Positions 46,053 through 54,899 are shown, numbered from the stretch's first letter. The stretch is 64,000 nucleotides of DNA from Metabacillus schmidteae (GCF_903166545.1 NZ_CAESCH010000001.1:3538001-3602000); one strand, 5' to 3'. Numbers and translations are program-made. Notes: a model not told the origin generated them from the sequence alone.

Positions 46053-47081
46053 TTACTCATTTTCGATTTTTTCGATCCACTCACTATAATCTCCACCGTG
46101 CTTATCATAAACAGACTGAACAGCTTCTCTCCATGGAGTTGTATCTTCAATTACAACAACTTCATTACCAGCTTCTTCAATTGCTTTCTTTGATTCCTCT
46201 GTTAATTTGTCCCATGCTTCACGTTGTGCAGTCTGGGACTCAATTGCTGCTTCTTTAAAAGCTTCTTTATCTTCGTCACTTAATTTATCCCATAGTGATT
46301 TTGAAGCCATTAATACTTCAGGTACTCCAGAGTGATTATCTAATGTGAAATACTTTGCCACCTCGTAATGGTTAGAAGAATAATAACTAGGATAGTTATT
46401 CTCAGCTCCATCAATAACACCTGTTTGTAATGCTGAATACACTTCATCATAAGCCATCGGTGTTGCTGATGCCCCTAAAGCCTCGACTAAATCTACAAAT
46501 AAAGCTGACTGCTGAACACGAATTTTAAGTCCTTTCATATCTTCTGGTGATTCAACAGGTTGTTTTGAATTATAGAAACTTCTGTTACCAGAATCATAAT
46601 ACGTTAAGCCCACAATATTAGCTGATTCTAGTGTTCCTAAAATTTCTTCTCCTACTTCACCATTAAGTACGTTCCATTTGTGGTCTTCATCTTTAAAGAT
46701 GTATGGCATTTGTAGCACACCAATCTCTTTTGAGAACTCAGCAAGAGGTACAGCATTCGTTCTCGCTAAATCCATTGTTCCAAGTTGCATTTGTTCTATG
46801 ACACTTTTTTCATCACCAAGTTGACCACCTGAGTACACCTCAACCTTATAACGACCATCTGTTTTTTCCTCTACTAATTTCGCAAATTCTTTATCACCAA
46901 TTGTTGTTGGATAATCATCTGGTTGATTCTCCGCTAATTTTAGTACGATTGGTTCTTTATTACCTTCATTTCCTCCACTTTCTTCATTCGAAGTAGATTC
47001 GGAATTTCCACATGCAGCTAAGACACTTCCCGCTAATAACAATGACATTGATATCAAAGATAACTTTTTCTTTTTCACCAT
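46053..47081 (-). CDS. dctP: TRAP transporter substrate-binding lipoprotein
   Basis: A 342-residue DctP-family binding protein. It is a lipoprotein: basic start, hydrophobic core, lipobox LAAC near residue 24, then a Ser/Glu/Gly linker. The family block IRVQQSALFVDLVEALGASA with the substrate-carboxylate arginine is present, as is GVIDGAENNYPSYYS. The binding pocket type suggests a carboxylated sugar such as a hexuronate or aldonate, in keeping with adjacent glycosidases, but this is inference. The ATG at 47081 follows GGGGGAATT; the open frame to 47117 has no ribosome site. Confidence 0.9.
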   Translation of the reverse strand: MVKKKKLSLISMSLLLAGSVLAACGNSESTSNEESGGNEGNKEPIVLKLAENQPDDYPTTIGDKEFAKLVEEKTDGRYKVEVYSGGQLGDEKSVIEQMQLGTMDLARTNAVPLAEFSKEIGVLQMPYIFKDEDHKWNVLNGEVGEEILGTLESANIVGLTYYDSGNRSFYNSKQPVESPEDMKGLKIRVQQSALFVDLVEALGASATPMAYDEVYSALQTGVIDGAENNYPSYYSSNHYEVAKYFTLDNHSGVPEVLMASKSLWDKLSDEDKEAFKEAAIESQTAQREAWDKLTEESKKAIEEAGNEVVVIEDTTPWREAVQSVYDKHGGDYSEWIEKIENE

Positions 47082-47184
47082 AATTCCCCCTATAACATTT
47101 ATTAGTTCACCAAACAAACTAATGTTTCATTTCCAATAATGTAATGATTACATGACGATGTTTCCTCACTCCCTCACACTGAAT

Positions 47185-47198
47185 TAATAACGCTTACA
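47185..47198 (-). promoter_or_regulatory. cre-like site upstream of dctP
   Basis: On the minus strand TGTAAGCGTTATTA, keeping the TGTAAGCG half of the consensus. The same half-site recurs at 51013 upstream of GH2. Confidence 0.45.
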
Positions 47199-47225
47199 TT
47201 TATAATTTACAGGACTAAATAGCAT

Positions 47226-47272
47226 TTAGTAATGTTGTAACTTTAGGAGATTATATGTTTTCTTTAGGTTTA
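47226..47272 (-). promoter_or_regulatory. Direct-repeat operator candidate upstream of dctP
   Basis: Two CCTAAA boxes 21 bases apart, joined by GAAAACATATAATCT, on the minus strand. The same arrangement lies upstream of GH2 (51057-51101). Two boxes two helical turns apart are typical of AraC-type binding. Confidence 0.5.
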
Positions 47273-47314
47273 TTTTTTAGATCTTTCCTTCTATTTTATT
47301 TGTGAACAGGAAAA

Positions 47315-47335
47315 AACCCGCCATTCTAGCGGGTT
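47315..47335 (-). terminator. Terminator of AraC paralogue 3
   Basis: AACCCGC/GCGGGTT hairpin followed by TTTTTTCC on the minus strand. Almost identical to the terminator at 51145-51165. Confidence 0.9.
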
Positions 47336-47354
47336 CTTAGTCAAATAAATGACT

Positions 47355-48398
47355 TTAAATATCCTTTTTTATAACATTTGTTTTATATTGATTTGGAGTC
47401 ATTCCATAGGTTTTCTTAAACACATGATAAAAATGACTAGAATTTGTATAGCCGACTTCAAGAACGATATTATCAATTGTCATATCTGTATTTTTAAGTA
47501 ATTTACTTGCTTCTGTCATTCGAACCTCAATTAGTAACTCTTTTAAAGTTTTACCAAATTCTTTTTTAATAAGGCTACTTAGGTAACTTGGATGAAAATT
47601 AAAGTATTCTGCCATTTCATTAAGTTTAATATCTTTATATCGATCTCTAATATACTTTAAAATCTTTCCCTTTACCTTATGTTGTTCATCCTTAATACCT
47701 TCACCAGTCCTAGTCGTAATTTCTCTTGATAATTCTGTAAAAAATATGAGGAAATAACCGTTAATAGCTGCTGTAGATCTTTCTTCTGTTGAATAGTATT
47801 CTAGCAGGAGGTTCTCTAAAATTTTCTGAATTAAAGTACCTTCTTTTACATGGTGGTTCAAAAAATTTTGTGACTTACTCTTAGAGTAAAGACTATTGAT
47901 GACAAAATTCGAAATATAGTTTTTATCGGATAATAAATACATAAATATTCCATCGAAAAATTTAGGAGTCAAGGTAATATTAACAACCACATCAGATTCA
48001 CCTAAAGGTAAAGAGCTATGCAAAACATTTCTATCTAGGATACATAAGTCCCCTTTATTCATTTGAATTTGTCTTCCTTTTATCTCCTGAATAAAAGTAC
48101 CTTGTAAAACATACACAATTTCAATGTATTCATGTTTGTGTTCTAAAATAGGTATAAATTTTGTTTTTCTCCTGATTGTAAAATTATGTAATTTATCCAC
48201 ATCGTTGGGATAAGAAGTAACAATTCCATTCTCGTCTCTTTCCATAATTATTTTTCCATCATTATACTTATTCTTAAGAATTTCAAGTATTTGATTTATG
48301 TCTTTTGGGAAATGATCAAGAGTCTGCAATATATTTTCTTCAATGTCAGTTCTAGAATTAATTCTCTGAAACAATTCGTCATAACCTTTGAGTCTCAT
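47355..48398 (-). CDS. AraC-family transcriptional regulator (paralogue 3)
   Basis: A 347-residue regulator: an N-terminal ~90-residue extension, a cupin sensor (PILEHKHEYIEIVYVLQG, NKGDLCILDRNVLHSSLP), and C-terminal AraC helix-turn-helix units (HPSYLSSLIKKEFGKTLKEL; LEVGYTNSSHFYHVFKKTYG). It is a close paralogue of the protein at 51239-52288 but unrelated in detail to paralogues 1 and 2. It lies between dctP and GH2 on the same strand, with its own terminator. It likely controls dctPQM and/or GH2 through the shared CCTAAA boxes. Confidence 0.88.
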   Translation of the reverse strand: MRLKGYDELFQRINSRTDIEENILQTLDHFPKDINQILEILKNKYNDGKIIMERDENGIVTSYPNDVDKLHNFTIRRKTKFIPILEHKHEYIEIVYVLQGTFIQEIKGRQIQMNKGDLCILDRNVLHSSLPLGESDVVVNITLTPKFFDGIFMYLLSDKNYISNFVINSLYSKSKSQNFLNHHVKEGTLIQKILENLLLEYYSTEERSTAAINGYFLIFFTELSREITTRTGEGIKDEQHKVKGKILKYIRDRYKDIKLNEMAEYFNFHPSYLSSLIKKEFGKTLKELLIEVRMTEASKLLKNTDMTIDNIVLEVGYTNSSHFYHVFKKTYGMTPNQYKTNVIKKDI

Positions 48399-48497
48399 TG
48401 ATATATCCTCCCATCTTTGAAGGTTAGATTATAATGGTTTCTCTTATATTAACATTTGTTTTATCGTTTTACAGTGTCTTTAAATTTCCACAAAAAA

Positions 48498-48536
48498 AGA
48501 ACAAGCTAATTTTCTTTTGGAAAATCGACTTGTTCT
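48498..48536 (-). terminator. Terminator of the GH2 gene
   Basis: AGAACAAG/CTTGTTCT stem extended by an inner GATTTTCC/GAAAATT pairing, then TTTTTTTG on the minus strand. Confidence 0.9.
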
Positions 48537-48653
48537 ATAGAATGAATGTACATCTTGTAGATCGCTTACATTTCTTTGTTTATCTAACTAAACCACTTAA
48601 ATTTGATGGTGAGTTATAGCTGATTAGGAAATGAAAAACAAAAAATGATTTTG

Positions 48654-50942
48654 TTATTCACTTATTTCCCAAGTAGTAACTGTATCTGTAACATTCGTTC
48701 CGTCTTCTTTTTCAGCTGTTGCAATTACTTCATTGCCACTTTCATTAAGTTCTACACTATCCCAAACAAATACACCTGGTTGCTGCACTGTACCCTTACC
48801 GTAATCTATACCGTTTACAGTTAATGTCACTTCTTCTAGATTCGAATAAACTTTTACAGGTGTAGTACTATCTTCTCTTTCAGAAAATCTTTTGCTTGTG
48901 ATATGGACAAATTGGTCTTCTTTATTCCATTGTGCCTTATAAAAATAGAATGCATCTTTCTTAGTCTGGCGATCATGTGATACAAGCCCTTTAGTATTAA
49001 TACCTGGTGTTGAGGCCTCATTTTTCCCGGAAACTCCAAAGTCAAACATATTCCATACATGTGTTGCCCATAACCAAGGACGCTCACTGATGATGCTCCA
49101 TGCACTTTCATGAAGATAATTTTGATATTCTTCTGGTTGGAATGGACCACGAGAAGAAAACTCGTTTACGGTATTCCATTTGTTGATAAAGTCTTCATCA
49201 ATCACATCATGCTGATATGGGTTTGCTCCTCCACCATACTCGGATATACCTAATGGAACATTTGGGTTTTCTTCATGTAATGTATCAAGATATTGAGCTA
49301 AATCTCCAGCTTTATTATAATACCAACCAAAATAGGTATTAAAAGAGGCAATATCTATACCTGCATTTTCATTCCAAGCTATATGTCTATCCAAAATATC
49401 CTTATATTGTGGATCACGGGATGAATTACCCTGAATAGCGTGAGTAGTCGGTCTGTTAGGATCTAATTCTTCTGCAGTAGTAGCCAAACGCTTAATCAAT
49501 TCAGTTGCCGCAGCATACTGCTCTTCACGACTTACACTATTATCAGGAGTATAATAACCTCTTCCTCCAAATTCGTTTTGAAGGCCCCATGTTACTATTG
49601 AAGGATGATTATAGTTTTGTTTAATCATCTCAGTTAATTGCTTCTCAGCATTGTTTGAAAATTCTTCTGTTAGTGTCATAAAGTTTACTAATGGAATCTC
49701 AGCCCAAACCACTAATCCCATTTCATCAGCCTTATCGTAAACATACTGTGAGTGTGGGTAATGAGCGACCCTCAGTGTGTTAGCACCAATTTCCTTAATC
49801 AGTTCAAAATCCTCTGCCCTGACTTCATCTGGTACTGCATTCCCATAACCTTTTCTATCTTGGTGGATGTTAACACCATGCAGTGGGTAACTTGCACCAT
49901 TTAATATGAATCCTTTATCAGGATCCACAGAGAAATAACGGAACCCTACTTTTTCATTTACTTGGTCAATTACTTTGCCTTTTCTTGTTACAGTAACTTC
50001 AACAGTATATTGGTAAGGATCCTTTGTACCATTCCAAAGGTGTGGATTATTTACTTTCATTTTCCCTGTAAATTCAGCACTATCTCCTGACACCTCTGCA
50101 GATTTTAACTTTTTCCCATCAATCTTTAATTCAGTTCTTGATCTAACTTTTCCCTCTGCAGATTTTATTTCAGCTCTAACTTCTATAGAGTTAGATTTGC
50201 TATTTGCATCATCACTGCTTACTTTAACTGGCACTGTAAGGTTTACTTCTGCCTTTTTCTCAATGGATTTATTGTTAGGAATGGTTACGTATACACCTCT
50301 TGAACTATCATCTTCAACTTCAATATGGGTTTTATCCGTAACGATTAGATTTATACTTCTGTAAATACCACCAAAAAAGGTGAAGTCTCCTGATAGTGGA
50401 GCTGAATCTTTTACTTCATTGTTTACTCTTACTGCTACAATATTTTTTTGTCCATATTTTACATGGTCTGAAATATCAACTGTAAATGCAAGATAGCCAC
50501 CTATATTAGTATGCACTGACTTGCCATTAACAAAAACTTCTGCCTCTTTATTTGCAGCTTCAAATTGTAAGAATAATTCTTTATCTTTATAACTATTAGG
50601 AATAGTCAATTCTTTTCTGTACCATCCATCTCCTTGATAATATTCACCAATGTCAATACCATCCTCTGCGTTCCATGTATGAGGAAGGCTTATTTGTTGC
50701 CAACTACTATCGTTAAAATTTGTTGCACTAAAATTTTCATCTGCACTTTGAACACCCTTGTAGAATGTCCAATCCTCATCAATATTTTCTACAATTCTAC
50801 CTGTATTGACTACTCCAACTTTCTTATTGTTCTTTCCACCTTGGTCTGCACTCACACTTGGTATAACTAGTGAACCTAGAAACAATAAAACAACCATAAA
50901 CAGTGCGGACTTTTTAAAATTAGTTGATAATATTGACAACAC
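48654..50942 (-). CDS. Secreted glycoside hydrolase family 2 enzyme (beta-galactosidase/beta-glucuronidase type)
   Basis: A 762-residue GH2 enzyme with a Sec signal peptide (hydrophobic core ALFMVVLLFLGSLV, cleavage likely after VSA near residue 32). Domains in order: sugar-binding jelly roll (WYRKELTIP, VNGKSVHTNIGGY), Ig-like domain, TIM barrel with the acid/base Glu in WGLQNEFGG and the nucleophile Glu in LGISEYGGG, and a C-terminal beta domain. No start ATG is available: GTG at 50942 and TTG at 50939 both follow AGGGGAG; the TTG has better spacing. Beside a TRAP importer, a uronic-acid-releasing role is plausible, but galactosidase activity fits equally. Confidence 0.87.
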   Translation of the reverse strand: MLSILSTNFKKSALFMVVLLFLGSLVIPSVSADQGGKNNKKVGVVNTGRIVENIDEDWTFYKGVQSADENFSATNFNDSSWQQISLPHTWNAEDGIDIGEYYQGDGWYRKELTIPNSYKDKELFLQFEAANKEAEVFVNGKSVHTNIGGYLAFTVDISDHVKYGQKNIVAVRVNNEVKDSAPLSGDFTFFGGIYRSINLIVTDKTHIEVEDDSSRGVYVTIPNNKSIEKKAEVNLTVPVKVSSDDANSKSNSIEVRAEIKSAEGKVRSRTELKIDGKKLKSAEVSGDSAEFTGKMKVNNPHLWNGTKDPYQYTVEVTVTRKGKVIDQVNEKVGFRYFSVDPDKGFILNGASYPLHGVNIHQDRKGYGNAVPDEVRAEDFELIKEIGANTLRVAHYPHSQYVYDKADEMGLVVWAEIPLVNFMTLTEEFSNNAEKQLTEMIKQNYNHPSIVTWGLQNEFGGRGYYTPDNSVSREEQYAAATELIKRLATTAEELDPNRPTTHAIQGNSSRDPQYKDILDRHIAWNENAGIDIASFNTYFGWYYNKAGDLAQYLDTLHEENPNVPLGISEYGGGANPYQHDVIDEDFINKWNTVNEFSSRGPFQPEEYQNYLHESAWSIISERPWLWATHVWNMFDFGVSGKNEASTPGINTKGLVSHDRQTKKDAFYFYKAQWNKEDQFVHITSKRFSEREDSTTPVKVYSNLEEVTLTVNGIDYGKGTVQQPGVFVWDSVELNESGNEVIATAEKEDGTNVTDTVTTWEISE

Positions 50943-51012
50943 TCTCTCCCCTTTTCATTATTGTAATAGCATCTTTAAATGACGATGTTTTTTCATCTCC
51001 TTACCTCTTTCG

Positions 51013-51026
51013 TTAAAACGCTTACA
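51013..51026 (-). promoter_or_regulatory. cre-like site upstream of GH2
   Basis: On the minus strand TGTAAGCGTTTTAA, one mismatch from the consensus in the conserved positions, about 75 bases before the start. Confidence 0.45.
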
Positions 51027-51056
51027 ATAAATGATTTTACAAGCTTAATAATTTTT

Positions 51057-51101
51057 AAGTAATGTTATTTATTTAGGAGAGTATATGTTTTTTTAGGTTT
51101 A
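51057..51101 (-). promoter_or_regulatory. Direct-repeat operator candidate upstream of GH2
   Basis: Two CCTAAA boxes 20 bases apart, joined by AAAACATATACTCT, on the minus strand, closely matching the element upstream of dctP. Confidence 0.5.
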
Positions 51102-51144
51102 TCTTATAAAATTAAATTACCCAATAATTTTGTGTACAGGAAAA

Positions 51145-51165
51145 AACCCGCCATTCTTGCGGGTT
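51145..51165 (-). terminator. Terminator of AraC paralogue 4
   Basis: AACCCGC/GCGGGTT hairpin with TTTTTTCC after it on the minus strand. Confidence 0.9.
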
Positions 51166-51238
51166 TTTAGTCACATAAAAATATATCAAAATATAATAAG
51201 TTAGGATGTAATTTTTAATAGCTTAGTTCATTCAGACT

Positions 51239-52288
51239 TTAAACCTCCTTTTTTATTACATTTGTTTTATATTGGTTTGGAGTCATTCCATAGGTCTTCT
51301 TGAACACTTTATAAAAATGACTATAATTTGTATAACCAACTTCATGAACGATATTTTCAACTGTCATATCTGTATTTTTAAGCAATTTACTTGCTTCTGT
51401 CATTCGAACCTCAAGTAGTATATCTTTCAAATTTTTACCAAACTCTTTTTTAATAAGGCTGCTTAGGTAACTTGGATGAAAATTAAAGTAATTTGCCATT
51501 TCATTAAGAGTAGTATCTTTATATTGTTCTCTAATGTACTTTAAAATCTTTTCCTTTACCTTATGTTGTTCAACATTAATATGTTCTCCAGATCTATCAC
51601 TTATTTCTCTTGATAATTCTGTAAATAGAATGAGGAAATAACCGTTAATAGCTGTCGAAGATTTAAGTTCTGGTGAATAATATTCTAGCAGGAGATTCTC
51701 TAAAATTTTCTGTATCATTGTACCTTCTTTTACATGATGTTTTAAGAAATTTTGTGACTTACTCTTAGAGTAAAGACTATTGATGATAAAATTCGAAATA
51801 TTATTATCATCAGACAATAAATACATAAAAATACCATCGAAAAATTCAGGTGTCAAGATAATATTGACAACCAAATCTGATTCACCTAAAGGTAAAGAAC
51901 TATGCACGACATTTTTGTCCAAAATACATAAGTCCCCTTTATTCATTTGGATTTGCCTTCCTTTTATCTCCTGAATAAAACTACCTTGTAAAACATATAC
52001 GATTTCAATATATTCATGTTTGTGTTCAAAAATAGGTATATATTTTAGTTTTCTCCTTATGGCAACCTTATTTATTCTTACCTCATTATTAGGATAAGAA
52101 GTAACAATTCCATTTTTGTCATTTTCCATAATAATTTTCCTGTCTTTACCCTCTACCTTATTATTAGGAATTGCAAGTGGTAGTTTGTTATTTTTTTGGA
52201 AATTATCAAGAGTCTGCAATATATGTTCTTCGATGTCAGTTCTAGTATTAATTACATCAAACAATTCTTCATAACTTTTGAGTCTCAT
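51239..52288 (-). CDS. AraC-family transcriptional regulator (paralogue 4)
   Basis: A 349-residue regulator with the same layout as paralogue 3: N-terminal extension, cupin sensor (NKGDLCILDKNVVHSSLP), and AraC helix-turn-helix units (HPSYLSSLIKKEFGKNLKDI; HEVGYTNYSHFYKVFKKTYG). Most substitutions lie in the first 90 residues and in the sensor, so effector choice may differ while DNA recognition is shared. AGGAG precedes the ATG. It lies upstream of GH2 on the same strand with its own terminator. Confidence 0.88.
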   Translation of the reverse strand: MRLKSYEELFDVINTRTDIEEHILQTLDNFQKNNKLPLAIPNNKVEGKDRKIIMENDKNGIVTSYPNNEVRINKVAIRRKLKYIPIFEHKHEYIEIVYVLQGSFIQEIKGRQIQMNKGDLCILDKNVVHSSLPLGESDLVVNIILTPEFFDGIFMYLLSDDNNISNFIINSLYSKSKSQNFLKHHVKEGTMIQKILENLLLEYYSPELKSSTAINGYFLILFTELSREISDRSGEHINVEQHKVKEKILKYIREQYKDTTLNEMANYFNFHPSYLSSLIKKEFGKNLKDILLEVRMTEASKLLKNTDMTVENIVHEVGYTNYSHFYKVFKKTYGMTPNQYKTNVIKKEV

Positions 52289-52479
52289 CGATATATGCTC
52301 CTATCTTTGAAGGTAAAATTATAATGGTTTCTATTATTTTAGCATTTGTTTTATAATTTTAAATAGTCTTTAAACATCCACATTTTATTAAAATGAATAA
52401 TTACCAAGTGTTTAAGTATTTTATTTAAAGCTTGTAGGTTTAGAGATTTCTATTAAATAAGAAGGAGGTTATTTTCATG

Positions 52480-52640
52480 AAATATAGTTTTCTCTTCCAA
52501 CGTAAACGTAAACTTTCCCTTTAACACTAATAAAAACTCTATTCAGTCATGCTATTACATGGCGACGTATTTGACTGTTGTCATCAGTAAGAATACGGGT
52601 ACCTCTACATTTACCACGATTCTTTCGTATGGGTATTAAT
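52480..52640 (-). pseudogene. N-terminal remnant of an AraC regulator (third copy of paralogue 1/2 type)
   Basis: The minus-strand frame reads YPYERIVVNVEVPVFLLMTT, VKYVAM, then stops in place of the Trp of MHWHD, then IEFLLVLKGK. This matches the first ~60 residues of the proteins at 20378 and 38876. At least three in-frame stops are present and the rest of the gene is gone. Confidence 0.85.
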
Positions 52641-52721
52641 ATGATATCCCCCTTTTATCTGCAACTCTTTCATATCTCTTCGATTAAAAAGACTAAATAC
52701 CTTCTTATCTATAAATGAAAT

Positions 52722-52766
52722 AAAAATAAGATTAAAAACCTTTTCAAGATTTTTAATCTTATTTTT
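52722..52766. terminator. Bidirectional hairpin terminator
   Basis: AAAAATAAGATTAAAAA and TTTTTAATCTTATTTTT, 17-base perfect arms with an 11-base loop. It once probably ended the gene now surviving as the AraC remnant, or serves the units to its right. Confidence 0.75.
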
Positions 52767-52909
52767 ATTTTATTACGAGAACCTATCAATAGTTAAACCC
52801 TATGTTCTTGTTCCGAAAAAAGGCAAAGGAATGCAGAAACCCTAACTCCTTGGGTAAGAATCTATTTGTGTTTTCTCTTTTTCCCTATTCTAAAAAGGAG
52901 AAATAAGAA

Positions 52910-52943
52910 AGGATGTCCTAAAGCTAGGCTTTCACGACATCCT
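52910..52943 (-). terminator. Terminator after the lipoprotein gene and dehydrogenase remnant
   Basis: AGGATGTC/GACATCCT arms with an 18-base loop; TTTCTTATTTCTCC follows on the minus strand. Moderate strength. Confidence 0.55.
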
Positions 52944-52959
52944 TCATGTTTTACACAAC

Positions 52960-53140
52960 TCACATCGTGCTAATATCAATAACAATTGATAATTCACATC
53001 TGAAGCTAATACTCGTTCGTATGCTTCGTCAATTTGATTGGCCGAAATCACTTCAATTGTAGGAAACAATATTATGTTCTGCACAGAAATCCTACATTTT
53101 TTAATATCGAGAAATATACTCAGTTTGAGCTTCATACAAA
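52960..53140 (-). pseudogene. Remnant of a zinc-type alcohol dehydrogenase (C-terminus)
   Basis: In three linked frames the minus strand gives FCAEHNIV, then PTIEVISANQIDEAYERVLA, SDVNY, then IVIDISTM and a stop. This is the end of AdhB/YcjQ-like zinc alcohol dehydrogenases. Two single-base frameshifts (near 53060 and 52990) break the frame, and the catalytic and cofactor domains are absent. The lipoprotein gene upstream ends 10 bases away. Confidence 0.75.
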
Positions 53141-53149
53141 AACCACATA

Positions 53150-53719
53150 TCAATCTTCAACTAAATCAAAACTAACGCGTATATCACCGTCACCGACTGC
53201 TTGAGCAAATCTTTCCACGTCCTCGATATAACCGAGACGAGTGTAGCTAAAAGAACTTGAGATGCTTTCATAGAATAATACCAAGCAATTGTCCCCATAA
53301 AGCATAATATCTCCCGCATTAATATTTCCGGGTATCTCAGATTCTGTCGGGAGTTTATCTGAAAAGTAATAGAACTTTTCATTTCTATGAAGATCCTCCA
53401 TATCTATGCTTAAGGGGAGTTTTTCAATGAGTGCATGTGTTGTTTGGTTATCATAAAGCCTTGCTAAGAATACTTCGTCGCCTATTGTAATGTTTAGCTC
53501 ACTAGTTAGTGGGGGTGACATTTCATCCTCATCCCTTCCTTGGATAGTTTCACTGCTTGGCCCTTCTTCTACATTCGTCTCTTCACTTTCTTGGTTAGTT
53601 TCACTACTGGGCATTTCCTCTACATTCATATCTTCTCTTTCATTTGTTTCAGTAGTAGAACAAGCAGTCAGACCAAAGCTGATAATAAACATACATAGTA
53701 TTAAAAGCACTTTTTTCAT
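53150..53719 (-). CDS. Lipoprotein with cyclophilin-like domain
   Basis: A 189-residue protein. The signal ends in the lipobox LTAC (Cys20). Residues ~25-70 are an acidic linker containing two tandem copies of a NVEExPSSETxQ unit. Residues ~72-189 form a cyclophilin-like fold (ITIGDEVFLARLYDN, LPTESEIPGNINAGDIMLYG, FYESISSSFSYTRLGYIED) as in the family often found beside LysR regulators and reductases. The biochemical role of that family is not established. It is likely anchored on the outer face of the membrane. Upstream ATG at 53719 has an AAGGAA site. Confidence 0.8.
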   Translation of the reverse strand: MKKVLLILCMFIISFGLTACSTTETNEREDMNVEEMPSSETNQESEETNVEEGPSSETIQGRDEDEMSPPLTSELNITIGDEVFLARLYDNQTTHALIEKLPLSIDMEDLHRNEKFYYFSDKLPTESEIPGNINAGDIMLYGDNCLVLFYESISSSFSYTRLGYIEDVERFAQAVGDGDIRVSFDLVED

Positions 53720-53814
53720 TACAGATATTCCTTTCTTTATAAAATTAATTAAGTACTTTTAATTCAATACAAATCACCTCGTAATCTGCAGATAACACGA
53801 AAACAGCAGGATTA

Positions 53815-54390
53815 CTACGTACTGTTTTCGATTTTTTTAAGAATTTTTGCAGGTACACCGCCAACAATAACGTTAGGCGGTACATCCTTGGTGACAACAG
53901 CACCAGCGGCGACTATAGCACCATCACCAATGGTCACACCAGGAACAACTGTCGCGTTTGCTCCAATCCATACATTATTACCTATCACTATGGGCGCAGG
54001 ATGCATCGTACTGCGTTTGTTGGGATTAATGTCGTGATTAAGGGTAGCCAAAACAACATTGTGTCCGATGAGCGCCCCATCGCCAATTGTAATGCCACCC
54101 TGATCTTGAAAACGACATCCTGAATTGATAAAGACATTCTTTCCCATTTTGATATTTTTACCACAGTCTGTATAAAAAGGGGGAAACAAAGCAAATGTCT
54201 CATCCACTGGACTGCCTATTAAGTCAGAAAATAATTTACGAATTTCTTCCGGGGGATGATAGCTTCCGTTGATCTGTGCAATCATTTTCAGGGCTTCCTG
54301 TGATATTGTATGCATCATTTGATGTATTTCTGATCCCCCCTCAACCGTCTCACCACGGTTCAAGTGTGCTAAAAATTCACGAATTTCCAT
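53815..54390 (-). CDS. Sugar O-acetyltransferase (LbH, maltose/galactoside type)
   Basis: A 191-residue left-handed beta-helix acetyltransferase of the Maa/LacA type. Hexapeptide-repeat turns are visible ([19 protein letters not shown] with the catalytic His, [20 protein letters not shown]). It acetylates sugars with acetyl-CoA. The frame is open to 54447, but AAGGAG is 7 bases before the ATG at 54390 ([10 protein letters not shown]), which is chosen. Commonly found beside cyclophilin-like proteins and LysR regulators, as here. Confidence 0.87.
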   Translation of the reverse strand: MEIREFLAHLNRGETVEGGSEIHQMMHTISQEALKMIAQINGSYHPPEEIRKLFSDLIGSPVDETFALFPPFYTDCGKNIKMGKNVFINSGCRFQDQGGITIGDGALIGHNVVLATLNHDINPNKRSTMHPAPIVIGNNVWIGANATVVPGVTIGDGAIVAAGAVVTKDVPPNVIVGGVPAKILKKIENST

Positions 54391-54682
54391 TGACATTCTC
54401 CTTATCGATATATGACTCCTTAAGATATTGTTTTGCTTCCATATCATTCCCTATATTTACTGTACGAGGAAGTATTATCGTGTACCGGCAGACGACCAAG
54501 TAATTATTTGGGAATTTCGGTGTCCATAACTATATTCATAAGAATCAGGAATGGGTTTTCACTTGGAATCGAGCCATCAAGATTTATTCTAAAACTTTTC
54601 CACCTTATGAATCGAGACCTTGTGGAATATTTGGTTCAGATGCATCTCCAGACGGTAACATAAAAGGCATAGTAGGTTTGTT
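54391..54682. other. Intergenic region without a recognised gene
   Basis: About 290 bases between the acetyltransferase start and the LysR fragment. Frames on both strands are broken and none resembles a known family. Possibly further debris. Confidence 0.35.
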
Positions 54683-54724
54683 ATGGAAGTTAGATTATTA
54701 CGTTACTTTTTTACCGTTGCATAA
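54683..54724 (+). pseudogene. Truncated LysR start (duplicate of the start at 55018)
   Basis: Thirteen codons (MEVRLLRYFFTVA) then TAA. The upstream AAAAGGCATAG and the codons match the beginning of the LysR gene at 55018 (MEIRILRYFIAVA), including the leader, at roughly 80 percent of positions. It is the 5' stump of a second LysR gene. Confidence 0.7.
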
Positions 54725-54899
54725 AAACCATCAAATCATGCGTTCCTAAAAAGTCTACTGCCGTACTGAAATCTTCTACAATTGCTTCTGGAAAGGCGAT
54801 ATTACATGGTTCCCAACCACTTTCTCCATTATAGGAAGCATCAAAGGCAATTAAGACCAGAGCAGTTATTCTAGATGTTGCTAATAATTTTTTGTTCAT
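54711..54899 (-). CDS. Small unrecognised protein divergent from LysR
   Basis: A 62-residue frame whose ATG follows a good GGGAGG site with 7-base spacing. It starts with a short hydrophobic stretch (ITALVLIAF) and has no recognised domain; its 3' end overlaps the LysR stump. It may be the 5' part of a lost gene once controlled by the divergent LysR regulator. I do not recognise its family. Confidence 0.4.
   Translation of the reverse strand: MNKKLLATSRITALVLIAFDASYNGESGWEPCNIAFPEAIVEDFSTAVDFLGTHDLMVFMQR

Noticed and set aside
52440..52500. A plus-strand GGAGG followed by an ATG at about 52477
   Set aside because: The frame that follows is the reverse of the AraC remnant and closes quickly, so it is not a gene start.
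53490..53762. A 90-codon plus-strand frame rich in Ser and Leu
   Set aside because: Antisense reflection of the repetitive acidic linker in the lipoprotein gene.
54433..54663. A 76-codon plus-strand open frame
   Set aside because: No ribosome site, no recognisable motif, and it overlaps promoter sequence of neighbouring genes.
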